From Mycobacterium dioxanotrophicus (GTDB lineage: Bacteria > Actinomycetota > Actinomycetes > Mycobacteriales > Mycobacteriaceae), in the NCBI RefSeq assembly GCF_002157835.1, contig NZ_CP020809.1, positions 2,852,001 to 2,916,000 of the forward strand: DNA of 64,000 bases, written 5' to 3'. Shown here piece after piece: positions 57,018 through 64,000 of this stretch (position 1 is the first letter of the stretch; every line of letters begins with the position of its first letter). The position numbers and the translations under genes were made by a program. Under the pieces are notes generated by a model. That model saw only the letters and a list, made by a program, of their open reading frames with translations. It searched no databases and was not told the origin of the DNA.

Positions 57018-57311
57018 TCAGTCTTCGCTGCGGCTCAGGCCACGGCGGGTGGACAGCAGGTCGACCTCCGGGCGGGCCGCCACGAGCCGCTCGGCGGCGT
57101 CGAGCACGTCGACCACGTGGGAATGGTCCCCGGCCACGACCGCGATACCGATCCCGGCGCGACGGTGCAGCTCATGGGCGCCGGTCTCGGCGGCCGACAC
57201 GGCGAACCGGCGATGCAACTCGGCGATGATCGGTCGGATCACCGACCGCTTCTGCTTGAGCGAGCGGACATCACCGAGCAGCAGATCGAATTCCAGCCAG
57301 CCGATCCACAT
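57018..57311 (-). CDS. DUF503 family protein (Rv2117-like)
   Basis: A 97-residue ferredoxin-like small protein: MWIGWLEFDLLLGDVRSLKQ and KRSVIRPIIAELHRRF are the family's hallmark, followed by AGIGIAVVAGDHSHVVDVLD. Structures exist but function is unknown; some relatives are linked to ribosome or RNA binding. It lies directly downstream of lppK on the minus strand. Confidence 0.9.
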   Translation of the reverse strand: MWIGWLEFDLLLGDVRSLKQKRSVIRPIIAELHRRFAVSAAETGAHELHRRAGIGIAVVAGDHSHVVDVLDAAERLVAARPEVDLLSTRRGLSRSED

Positions 57312-57319
57312 CCGAGGAC

Positions 57320-57874
57320 TCAGGGGGTCGGCGTCGGGGGAACCGGCGTCGGAGAAGCCGGCTCGGGAGTGGCGGTGCGGCCGAGTTCCAGCAGCATGTC
57401 GGCGGTATGTCGGGTCAGCAGCCAGTCCGTGCCGTGCGGCGTGAACTCCATCGGGAAGCTGAACTGCTTGCCCTGGCCATTGGCGGACGGCGTCGTGACC
57501 GTGATGGTGGCGACCACGTTGCCCGCGGTCGATTGTGACCAGGCCAGATCCTTGGCCTCGAAGTCCAGCGGGGTGAAACCGTAATCGGCGAGCGCCCGGC
57601 CGAACTTGTCGAGGGCCGCGGCGTCGTCGGAGGTCGAATGCTCCACGAGGCCGACCTTGTTGGCGCCAGGGACATTCACGTCGGCCAGCCGGTACAGCAC
57701 GCCGGTCAGCGCGTCCGGCGCGGGCAGCGGCGCTGCCGGAGGAGGCGCAGGCGTGATCAGCGAGCTGGTCGCCGGGGGCGGCGGCGCGGCCGCAGGGCGT
57801 TCGTCGTTACTGCACCCTGACAGCCCAAGTGCCGCCACACATGTGGCGGCACTCAGGACTGCGATGCGGATCAA
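57320..57874 (-). CDS. lppK: LppK-like lipoprotein
   Basis: A 184-residue lipoprotein. The signal peptide ends in ALGLSGCSNDE, giving a lipid-modified Cys. A Pro/Ala linker follows, then a globular domain with LDFEAKDLAWSQSTAGNVVA and FPMEFTPHGTDWLLTRHTAD. The tail is Pro/Thr-rich. This is the mycobacterial LppK position upstream of DUF503. It is in line with the MTB12-like gene, 7 nt away. Role unknown. Confidence 0.85.
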   Translation of the reverse strand: MIRIAVLSAATCVAALGLSGCSNDERPAAAPPPPATSSLITPAPPPAAPLPAPDALTGVLYRLADVNVPGANKVGLVEHSTSDDAAALDKFGRALADYGFTPLDFEAKDLAWSQSTAGNVVATITVTTPSANGQGKQFSFPMEFTPHGTDWLLTRHTADMLLELGRTATPEPASPTPVPPTPTP

Positions 57875-57881
57875 TTAACCG

Positions 57882-58385
57882 TCAGTTGACCGACGACAGC
57901 AGGTTCATGGCCGAGGCCTTGGAGATCTGCCAGCCGGTGGGGCTCGGGCCGGCCACGAACTGGATGTTCTGGGTGGCGGTTCCGCCGAGGTTCGACGTCG
58001 CGGTGACATCGGCGGTCGCAACGCCGCCCTCATCGTCGATGTTGGCAACGCTGAAGGTCAGCGGGAACTTGCCTTCGGCTGCGGCCCGGCTGTAAGCGCG
58101 GTCCGCGGCGATGCTCTCGATCCGGCCGATGCCGCCCTGGATGTAGGCAGCCTTACCGCTGAACGAACCACCGGTGGCCAGCGCCTGCAGCGTCTGGGTC
58201 AGGGCGGTCTGCAGCTCCGGCGCGGGGGCCTGCGGCAGCGGCGCGTCGAACACGACCGGCTGCACGGCCGGAGCGGACGAGAGGGTGCTGGATGCAATGG
58301 ACGTCACACCTGCCGCGGCACCGCCCACGACAGCGGCCGCTCCTGCGGCTGCGACAAAGCCGGTAACGAGGGATTTCAGGGTCAC
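57882..58385 (-). CDS. MTB12 (CFP-2)-like secreted low-molecular-weight antigen
   Basis: A 167-residue secreted protein. The N-terminus TLKSLVTGFVAAAGAAAVVG with GGAAAGVTSIASS is a Sec signal peptide like that of MTB12/CFP-2 (Rv2376c). QPVVFDAPLPQAP, KAAYIQGGIGRIESIAADRA, FPLTFSVANIDDEGGVATAD and GWQISKASAMNLL follow that family. Function is unknown; relatives are immunodominant culture-filtrate antigens. It is divergent from mpa with a 145-bp gap. Confidence 0.85.
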   Translation of the reverse strand: MTLKSLVTGFVAAAGAAAVVGGAAAGVTSIASSTLSSAPAVQPVVFDAPLPQAPAPELQTALTQTLQALATGGSFSGKAAYIQGGIGRIESIAADRAYSRAAAEGKFPLTFSVANIDDEGGVATADVTATSNLGGTATQNIQFVAGPSPTGWQISKASAMNLLSSVN

Positions 58386-58530
58386 GACATTCCTTTCGAT
58401 CGGACCAACTCAGACAAGAGGCTAACAGTGGCGCTGGTGTGTCGAGTTCCTAGACCACACACAAAGGCTGAATCGCCGGTAGCGTTGAAGTTGTTACTGC
58501 ACCAACTTCCGGTGCGGGAGGGAGCGCAAG

Positions 58531-60372
58531 ATGAGCGAGTCAGAGCGTTCGGACGGTTTCGCCGAGGGCTACCAGGGTGGCCACTCGGCGCCGGGATCCA
58601 GCGAAGAAGCCGCCGAGCTGGAATCGTTGCGCCGCGAGGCCGCAATCCTGCGCGAGCAACTGGAAAATGCGGTAGGTCCGCAGAGCGGTTTGCGCAGTGC
58701 CCGCGACGTGCATCAGCTCGAGGCACGGATCGACTCGCTGGCCGCGCGCAATGCCAAGTTGATGGACACCCTCAAGGAGGCCCGTCAGCAGCTGCTTGCG
58801 CTGCGTGAGGAGGTCGACCGGCTGGGTCAGCCGCCGAGCGGTTACGGCGTGCTGCTGTCGACCCACGACGACGACACCGTCGACGTGTTCACCTCCGGCC
58901 GCAAGATGCGGTTGACGTGCTCGCCCAACATCGAGACGGCCACGCTCAAGCAGGGCCAGACCGTGCGGCTCAACGAGGCCCTCACGGTCGTCGAGGCAGG
59001 CAGCTTCGAGGCGGTCGGCGAGATCAGCACGTTGCGCGAGATCCTGGACGACGGACACCGCGCCCTGGTGGTCGGTCACGCCGACGAGGAGCGCATCGTG
59101 TGGCTGGCCGAGCCCTTGGTGGCCTTCAGCGAGCTGCCCGAGGATTCGGGTCTGCTGGTCGACGACGGCCGGCCGCGCAAGCTGCGCCCTGGCGACTCGC
59201 TGCTCGTCGACACCAAGGCCGGGTACGCGTTCGAACGCATCCCCAAGGCTGAGGTCGAGGACCTGGTGCTGGAGGAGGTGCCCGACGTCAGCTACCTCGA
59301 CATCGGTGGCCTGAGCCGGCAGATCGAGCAGATCCGCGACGCCGTCGAGCTGCCGTTCCTGCACAAGGAGCTCTACAAGGAGTACTCGCTGCGTCCGCCC
59401 AAGGGCGTGCTCCTCTACGGTCCTCCCGGCTGCGGTAAGACGCTGATCGCCAAGGCCGTGGCCAACTCGCTGGCCAAGAAGATGGCGGAGGTGCGTGGCG
59501 ACGACGCGCGCGACGCGAAGAGCTACTTCCTCAACATCAAAGGCCCCGAGCTGCTCAACAAGTTCGTCGGTGAGACCGAACGGCACATCCGGCTGATCTT
59601 CCAGCGGGCCCGGGAGAAGGCCTCCGAGGGCACCCCGGTGATCGTGTTCTTCGACGAGATGGACTCGATCTTCCGCACCCGTGGCACGGGAGTCAGCTCC
59701 GATGTCGAGACCACCGTTGTGCCTCAGTTGCTTTCGGAGATCGATGGTGTCGAGGGCCTGGAGAACGTCATCGTCATCGGTGCATCCAACCGTGAGGACA
59801 TGATCGATCCGGCGATCCTGCGGCCCGGCCGGCTGGACGTCAAGATCAAGATCGAGCGCCCGGACGCCGAATCGGCGCAGGACATCTTCAGCAAGTACCT
59901 CACCGAGGACCTGCCGGTCCATGCCGACGACCTGACCGAGTTCGGTGGCGACCGCGCCGCGTGCATCAAGGCGATGATCGAGAAGGTCGTCGACCGGATG
60001 TACGCCGAGATCGACGACAACCGGTTCCTGGAGGTCACCTACGCCAACGGTGACAAGGAAGTCATGTACTTCAAGGACTTCAACTCCGGCGCGATGATCC
60101 AGAACGTGGTGGACCGGGCGAAGAAGAACGCGATCAAGGCGGTGCTCGAGACGGGCCAGCCGGGCCTGCGCATCCAGCATCTGCTCGACTCGATCGTCGA
60201 CGAGTTCGCCGAGAACGAGGATCTGCCCAACACCACCAATCCCGATGACTGGGCCCGCATCTCGGGCAAGAAGGGCGAGCGGATCGTGTACATCCGCACG
60301 CTGGTCACCGGGAAGAGCTCGAGTGCGTCGCGGGCGATCGATACCGAGTCGAACCTGGGTCAGTACCTGTAG
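58531..60372 (+). CDS. mpa: Mycobacterial proteasome ATPase Mpa (ARC)
   Basis: Hexameric AAA ATPase that recognises Pup-tagged proteins, unfolds them and feeds them to the 20S proteasome. The 613-residue protein has an N-terminal coiled coil ([20 protein letters not shown] onward), two OB domains, and an AAA domain with Walker [18 protein letters not shown], Walker [13 protein letters not shown] and arginine-finger region. The C-terminal end GQYL carries the penultimate Tyr that opens the proteasome gate. pup, dop and prcBA are not in the window; the ectoine genes separate mpa from where they usually lie. Confidence 0.98.
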   Translation: MSESERSDGFAEGYQGGHSAPGSSEEAAELESLRREAAILREQLENAVGPQSGLRSARDVHQLEARIDSLAARNAKLMDTLKEARQQLLALREEVDRLGQPPSGYGVLLSTHDDDTVDVFTSGRKMRLTCSPNIETATLKQGQTVRLNEALTVVEAGSFEAVGEISTLREILDDGHRALVVGHADEERIVWLAEPLVAFSELPEDSGLLVDDGRPRKLRPGDSLLVDTKAGYAFERIPKAEVEDLVLEEVPDVSYLDIGGLSRQIEQIRDAVELPFLHKELYKEYSLRPPKGVLLYGPPGCGKTLIAKAVANSLAKKMAEVRGDDARDAKSYFLNIKGPELLNKFVGETERHIRLIFQRAREKASEGTPVIVFFDEMDSIFRTRGTGVSSDVETTVVPQLLSEIDGVEGLENVIVIGASNREDMIDPAILRPGRLDVKIKIERPDAESAQDIFSKYLTEDLPVHADDLTEFGGDRAACIKAMIEKVVDRMYAEIDDNRFLEVTYANGDKEVMYFKDFNSGAMIQNVVDRAKKNAIKAVLETGQPGLRIQHLLDSIVDEFAENEDLPNTTNPDDWARISGKKGERIVYIRTLVTGKSSSASRAIDTESNLGQYL

Positions 60373-60393
60373 CGGATGTCGTCGCGCCCGCCA

Positions 60394-60434
60394 GGGCCCG
60401 GTAGCCGGCGTTGCACAGCCACTCCACCGGGCCC
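60394..60434 (+). terminator. Hairpin after mpa
   Basis: GGGCCCGGT (60394-60402) is complementary to ACCGGGCCC (60426-60434) with a 23-nt loop, 22 nt after the mpa stop and between convergent mpa and the LysR gene. No T-run. Confidence 0.4.
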
Positions 60435-60472
60435 CGGCGAAGCCGCAGATCGGCAGACGTCATGACGCCACG

Positions 60473-61375
60473 TCAAGCGTCTGCTGAGCCGATCGCCGCC
60501 GCGACGGCGCGCAGTTCCTCGAGCACCGCGCCGACGGCGGGCCGTGCCGCGGCCCCGGATCGGGTGACGGCCTCGACGCGGCGAGCCACGGTGATGTCGG
60601 TGACCGGCAACCGGACGAGCGGCCGGGTCAGCAACACGTAGCGCGGCATCAGCGCGATACCGAGACCCGCGTGGACCAGTTCTTCCACGACGCGGAAGTC
60701 GTTGACCCGCTGCGTGATATGTGGTTTCACGCTGGTCAGCAGCGCGATCGAGTTGAGGACGTCGTCGACCATGAGGCCGCCCTCCACACCGATCCAGTGT
60801 TCGTCGGTCAGCTCGGTCAGCCGGACCCGATCTTGGCGGGCCAGCCGGTGGTCGGCAGCCATCACCACATCGAGTGGTTCACGCAACAGCTCGGTCGCGG
60901 TGAAACGCGGTTCCCAGTCCGAGGTGTCGCGCTCATCGCGGTGGACGACCACGATGTCGAACTCGGCGAGTTGTTGCGGGGCGCGGGATGCCGGGACGTC
61001 GATGTCGCGGCCGCGTACCTCGACACCGCGGTCACGGGCTCGAACGATCAACGGAACCAACAACATCGCCGCGCCCGATGGAAAGAACGACACACTGACC
61101 GTGCCTCGTGGCGACGTCCGGTAGGCGTCCATCTCCGCGCGGGCACGCTCGAGTGCGGCCAGCACGGAGTCCGCGTGGCCCACGAGTACCCGACCGGCGT
61201 CGGTGAGCCGGACTCTGCGGCCTGCCGGCTCGATCAGCGCTACACCCGCCTCGCGCTGAAGGATCTTGAGTTGTTGGGACACCGCCGACGGCGTCATGGA
61301 CAGCACGTCGGCCACGGCGGCAACGGTGCCGTGATCGGCCAGTTCGCGCAGCATCCGTAGCCGGCCCGCATCCAT
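60473..61375 (-). CDS. LysR-family transcriptional regulator
   Basis: A 300-residue LysR protein. The winged helix is MLRELADHGTVAAVADVLSM followed by TPSAVSQQLKILQREAGVAL. The effector domain contains VSVSFFPSGAAMLLVPLIV and DIVVVHRDERDTSDWEP. It is divergent from the EamA transporter gene, the usual arrangement for a LysR protein and its target; a short A/T-rich ATATATATG-like patch near 61388 lies in the gap. Effector unknown. Confidence 0.93.
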   Translation of the reverse strand: MDAGRLRMLRELADHGTVAAVADVLSMTPSAVSQQLKILQREAGVALIEPAGRRVRLTDAGRVLVGHADSVLAALERARAEMDAYRTSPRGTVSVSFFPSGAAMLLVPLIVRARDRGVEVRGRDIDVPASRAPQQLAEFDIVVVHRDERDTSDWEPRFTATELLREPLDVVMAADHRLARQDRVRLTELTDEHWIGVEGGLMVDDVLNSIALLTSVKPHITQRVNDFRVVEELVHAGLGIALMPRYVLLTRPLVRLPVTDITVARRVEAVTRSGAAARPAVGAVLEELRAVAAAIGSADA

Positions 61376-61446
61376 GAAGAAATTCTACATATATATGACA
61401 GAATCGTTAGCTTGACTGAAGTGATGGTGGGCCACAGGCTGGACGC

Positions 61447-62355
61447 ATGCCCAACCGGACCGCCGACCTCGCGCTGCTCGGTGTCGCCGTGGTGTGGGGT
61501 TCCAGTTACCTCGCGACCAAAGAGCTGGCGAGCGGCGACACCGTATTCGCCGTGTTGGCACTGCGGTTCGTCATCGCCGTGGCAGCGCTGGCGGTGTTGG
61601 CCGGGTCCAGGTTGCGACGCATCACGCCAGAAGAACTGGCGTCCGGCATGCTGTGTGGCGTCGTTCTGTGGGCCGTCTACTCGTGCGAAACCTACGGTGT
61701 GACCCGTACGTCGGCGTCCAACGCGGGTCTGTTGATGGCGTTGACGATCGTCGTCACGCCGCTGCTGTGCGGCGCGCGCAGTGTCCCGGCCCGGTTCTAT
61801 GCCGCCGGCGCGACGGCGGTGGCGGGGTGTGTATTGCTCACGCAGTCACAGGGTTTCGGGCCGCCCGGCGTCGGTGACGTGGTGATCGGCGCAGCGGCTG
61901 TGCTGCGGGCCGGGCATGTGGCCCTGCTGGGCCGGATGACGGCGGGCCGCGAGCTCGACGTCACCCGGATGGCTCTGGTGCAGCTGATGACCGTCGCGAT
62001 TCTCTCGGTGAGCTTGGCCAGCGCCACCGGGGAGCCGGTGGACACCATCGCGCTCGGCATGCGTCGCGGTGACTGGCTGGTGTTGCTGTATCTGGCGTTG
62101 GCGTGCACGGTGTTCGCGTTCGTCGTGCAGGTGCGCGCCGTGCAACGGAGCACGCCCGCGCGGGTGAGCCTGCTGCTGGGAACCGAACCGCTGTGGGCCG
62201 CCGTGATCGGTGCCGCGGTGGCGTCCGATCCGGTCACCGTGGCGGGAGTTTGCGGTGCGGCGTTGGTGGTGTGCGGTGCGGTATGGGGTCAGCGGGTGCT
62301 GGCACCGGTCGATGGGCCGGCGGCGCGCGACGAGAGTCGCGTCCTGCCGGGCTGA
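61447..62355 (+). CDS. EamA/DMT-family transporter
   Basis: A 302-residue exporter of the drug/metabolite transporter superfamily with ten hydrophobic segments in two EamA repeats. Repeat 1 opens with LGVAVVWGSSYLATKELASG; repeat 2 covers GDVVIGAAAVLRAGHVALLG through LLLGTEPLWAAVIGAAVASD. Members export amino acids or small metabolites. Divergent LysR regulator upstream. A long gap separates it from the ectoine genes. Confidence 0.9.
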   Translation: MPNRTADLALLGVAVVWGSSYLATKELASGDTVFAVLALRFVIAVAALAVLAGSRLRRITPEELASGMLCGVVLWAVYSCETYGVTRTSASNAGLLMALTIVVTPLLCGARSVPARFYAAGATAVAGCVLLTQSQGFGPPGVGDVVIGAAAVLRAGHVALLGRMTAGRELDVTRMALVQLMTVAILSVSLASATGEPVDTIALGMRRGDWLVLLYLALACTVFAFVVQVRAVQRSTPARVSLLLGTEPLWAAVIGAAVASDPVTVAGVCGAALVVCGAVWGQRVLAPVDGPAARDESRVLPG

Positions 62356-62755
62356 TATTCGGTGCCGGCCGGTGTCGAAATGCCATCGAATTCAGCCGCC
62401 GGAATTCCACGATATCCGCATTTATTGACGGGGCGTAAAAATGGTCTCTTTCCCGCGAAAATGGTGCGATTATGCCGGTTTTCGCCTCATTTTTCCGGGT
62501 CGACCGGTGTCCTTTGGCGCGGGTTCGCGAGGACCGATGGGCGATTATAACGATTTGATAACGGTGGTGAAGTTCACCCGATGGTCGGTGGCTGCGGGAT
62601 AATCGCAGCTCAGCGCCGGTGCACAGCAGACTCCCAGAGGTGCCCGGGCATGTCGGTCGGCTTGATCAACCACCCCCGGTGTGCTTACGGTCGGAGCACC
62701 GATGACTTGAACTGATGACTATTGATGACTGTTCGGTGGTGACTTCTAACTCGAT
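62356..62755. other. 400-base leader/intergenic region before the ectoine genes
   Basis: No convincing gene. The first part (62400-62560) is A/T-richer than the flanks, suggesting promoter DNA. An imperfect hairpin CGGTGTGCT/AGCACCG lies near 62680-62700. GATGACT occurs three times (62701, 62714, 62724) just before ectA. No known riboswitch consensus was recognised. Confidence 0.5.
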
Positions 62756-63337
62756 ATGCACGTTTACAACAGCGCCCCGCCGCGTGTCAGCGCAGAGCCG
62801 GGACGAGATCCGTGGGGCCCAGATGCCCGCAGCGAATTACTGCGTCCGCCACGTGCCGACGACGCGATGGCGATCCGCGACCTGGCCGCACAAACTCAGG
62901 TGCTCGATCTGAACTCGACGTACGCCTACCTGCTGCTGGCAACCGATTTCGCTGCCACCTCGATCGTGGCCGAACATGATGGCGACCTGCGAGGGTTCAT
63001 CACCGGCTACCACCCGCCGCCACGACCGGACGTACTGTTCGTCTGGCAGGTCGCCGTGGCTCCGTCGGAGCAGGGCAGCGGGTTGGCCAGCGCGATGATC
63101 GATGCGCTGGTGCAGCGGGTCCGGGCTGACCGGCGGGGTCATCCGATCACCGTCGAAGCGACTGTCTCGCCGGACAATTCGGCCTCCCGCGCATTCTTCG
63201 GTGCCTTCGCGCGCCGCAACGGCGTCGCGCTCGTGGAGGAGCCGTACTTCGGCGGTGAACTGCTCGCCGCCGACCTCAGCCACGAGGACGAGCCGATCCT
63301 GCGGATCGGCCCGATCGCCGCACCACTGCCCAACTGA
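62756..63337 (+). CDS. ectA: L-2,4-diaminobutyrate acetyltransferase EctA
   Basis: GNAT enzyme that acetylates diaminobutyrate, the second step of ectoine synthesis. The 193-residue protein has [36 protein letters not shown] (substrate site), [20 protein letters not shown] (acetyl-CoA loop) and [20 protein letters not shown]. The ATG at 62756 has only a weak ribosome site; the DNA upstream does not give a better start. It precedes ectB, as in standard ectABC operons. Confidence 0.94.
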   Translation: MHVYNSAPPRVSAEPGRDPWGPDARSELLRPPRADDAMAIRDLAAQTQVLDLNSTYAYLLLATDFAATSIVAEHDGDLRGFITGYHPPPRPDVLFVWQVAVAPSEQGSGLASAMIDALVQRVRADRRGHPITVEATVSPDNSASRAFFGAFARRNGVALVEEPYFGGELLAADLSHEDEPILRIGPIAAPLPN

Positions 63338-63429
63338 TTGACCGGGCCGCGGCCGCCGAATCTGTACGGCCAAGGTGCCCAACCGAATTCCCCAATTTAA
63401 TCCATTTGAACCGATCGGAAGGATTTCCC

Positions 63430-64000
63430 TTGCTGCTCGCCGAAACCGCACCCCTGACCGAGGATCGTCTGCCTGATGTGTTCTCCTCGGTGGAGTCCGA
63501 GGTTCGCAGCTATTGCCGTGGCTGGCCGACGGTGATGCAGAGCGCCAGCGACTCCTGGGTGACCGACACCGAAGGGCGGCGCTACATCGATTTCTTCGCA
63601 GGTGCGGGCGCGCTGAACTACGGCCACAACAACCCCCTGCTCAAGGCTCCGTTGCTGGACTACCTGGCCTCTGACGGGATCGTGCACTCGCTCGATATCG
63701 CCACCGAAGCCAAACAGCGCTTCCTGGAGACCTTTTCGCGGGTGATCCTGGAGCCGCGCGGTCTGGACTTCAAAGTGCAGTTCCCCGGACCGACGGGAGC
63801 CAATGCCGTCGAGTCGGCCCTCAAACTGGCCCGTAAGGTCACGGGTCGCGAATCAATTGTCAGCTTCACCAACGCCTTTCACGGTATGACTCTCGGCGCC
63901 CTATCGGTGACCGGCAATTCGATGAAGCGGGCCGGCGCCGGCATTCCGCTGGTCCACGCCACCCCCATGCCGTACGACAACTACTTCGGTGGGGTCACCG
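63430..64000 (+). CDS. ectB: Diaminobutyrate-2-oxoglutarate aminotransferase EctB, 3' end outside window
   Basis: PLP-dependent transaminase, first step of ectoine synthesis from aspartate semialdehyde. About 190 residues are in the window. [20 protein letters not shown] is the typical EctB start region; [38 protein letters not shown] (cofactor phosphate) and [18 protein letters not shown] follow. The probable start is TTG 63430, seven bases after GGAAGG. The PLP lysine lies beyond the window end. Confidence 0.95.
   Translation, partial: MLLAETAPLTEDRLPDVFSSVESEVRSYCRGWPTVMQSASDSWVTDTEGRRYIDFFAGAGALNYGHNNPLLKAPLLDYLASDGIVHSLDIATEAKQRFLETFSRVILEPRGLDFKVQFPGPTGANAVESALKLARKVTGRESIVSFTNAFHGMTLGALSVTGNSMKRAGAGIPLVHATPMPYDNYFGGVT

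Noticed and set aside
58540..60180. 546-codon open frame antisense to mpa
   Set aside because: It mirrors mpa and has repetitive Leu/Val/Asp/Gly composition; mpa is unmistakable on the other strand.
62356..62755. c-di-AMP (ydaO-type) riboswitch before the ectoine genes
   Set aside because: Osmotic genes can carry one, but the conserved core sequences were not found in this leader.

Overview
The window reads as chromosomal DNA of a fast-growing mycobacterium (Mycolicibacterium type, M. smegmatis-like). The evidence is high G+C, mshC (mycothiol synthesis), a proteasomal ATPase ending in Gln-Tyr-Leu, an MTB12-type secreted antigen, and a backbone collinear with M. tuberculosis Rv2141c to Rv2115c as I recall it. 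That backbone is M20 peptidase, YbhB/RKIP, pyrD, lppL, uppP, phosphatase, DUF3090, SCO1664-family, cysQ, mshC, SDR, PAC2, metH, hisE-hisG, DUF4126, RecB-like, trmI, DUF503, lppK, mpa. Accessory blocks sit between these core genes. Gene identities come from reading motifs and from memory of families; no database search was run.

1-8.2 kb: the 3' part of a TctA-type permease with a strong terminator, then a 1351-residue fusion of molybdopterin nitrate reductase and a CysJ-like diflavin reductase (NasN type), convergent with a large LuxR/LAL ATPase regulator. 8.2-17.5 kb is the most unusual part. An alpha-dioxygenase-like haem peroxidase and a catalase-related protein are translationally coupled on the minus strand. 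They are divergent from a plus-strand run: a tiny membrane peptide, a subtilisin-like protease without signal peptide, an alpha/beta hydrolase, and an 855-residue protein with an LQRLAGNQAV motif, a hydrophobic middle and a JAMM-like C-terminal metal motif. Two near-identical 18-bp palindromes lie between the two directions.

17.6-20.4 kb: a TetR regulator divergent from an AhpD-like protein, a nitroreductase and an RclC/DUF417 membrane protein, with two matching operators in the promoter region; then tRNA-Leu(GAG). 20.5-33.5 kb is mostly core backbone: nucleotide synthesis, lipid-carrier recycling, mycothiol and sulfur metabolism, plus several conserved genes of unknown role.

33.5-41.4 kb: a tetritol (threitol/erythrulose) module made of a DeoR regulator, a sugar ABC transporter, a DhaK-DhaL type erythrulose kinase, an RpiB-type isomerase and an SDR dehydrogenase. 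It is bracketed by two copies of one long palindromic repeat. 41.4-50.6 kb: PAC2 protein, metH behind what looks like an S-adenosylhomocysteine riboswitch, a HAD phosphatase, a GlcP-type glucose permease, and hisE-hisG.

50.6-64 kb: a membrane protein, a pyridine-nucleotide disulfide oxidoreductase, an ArsR/SRPBCC/flavodoxin operon, a thioesterase, a RecB-like nuclease, trmI, lppK, an MTB12-like antigen, mpa, a LysR/EamA pair, and the start of an ectoine operon (ectA, ectB cut by the window end).
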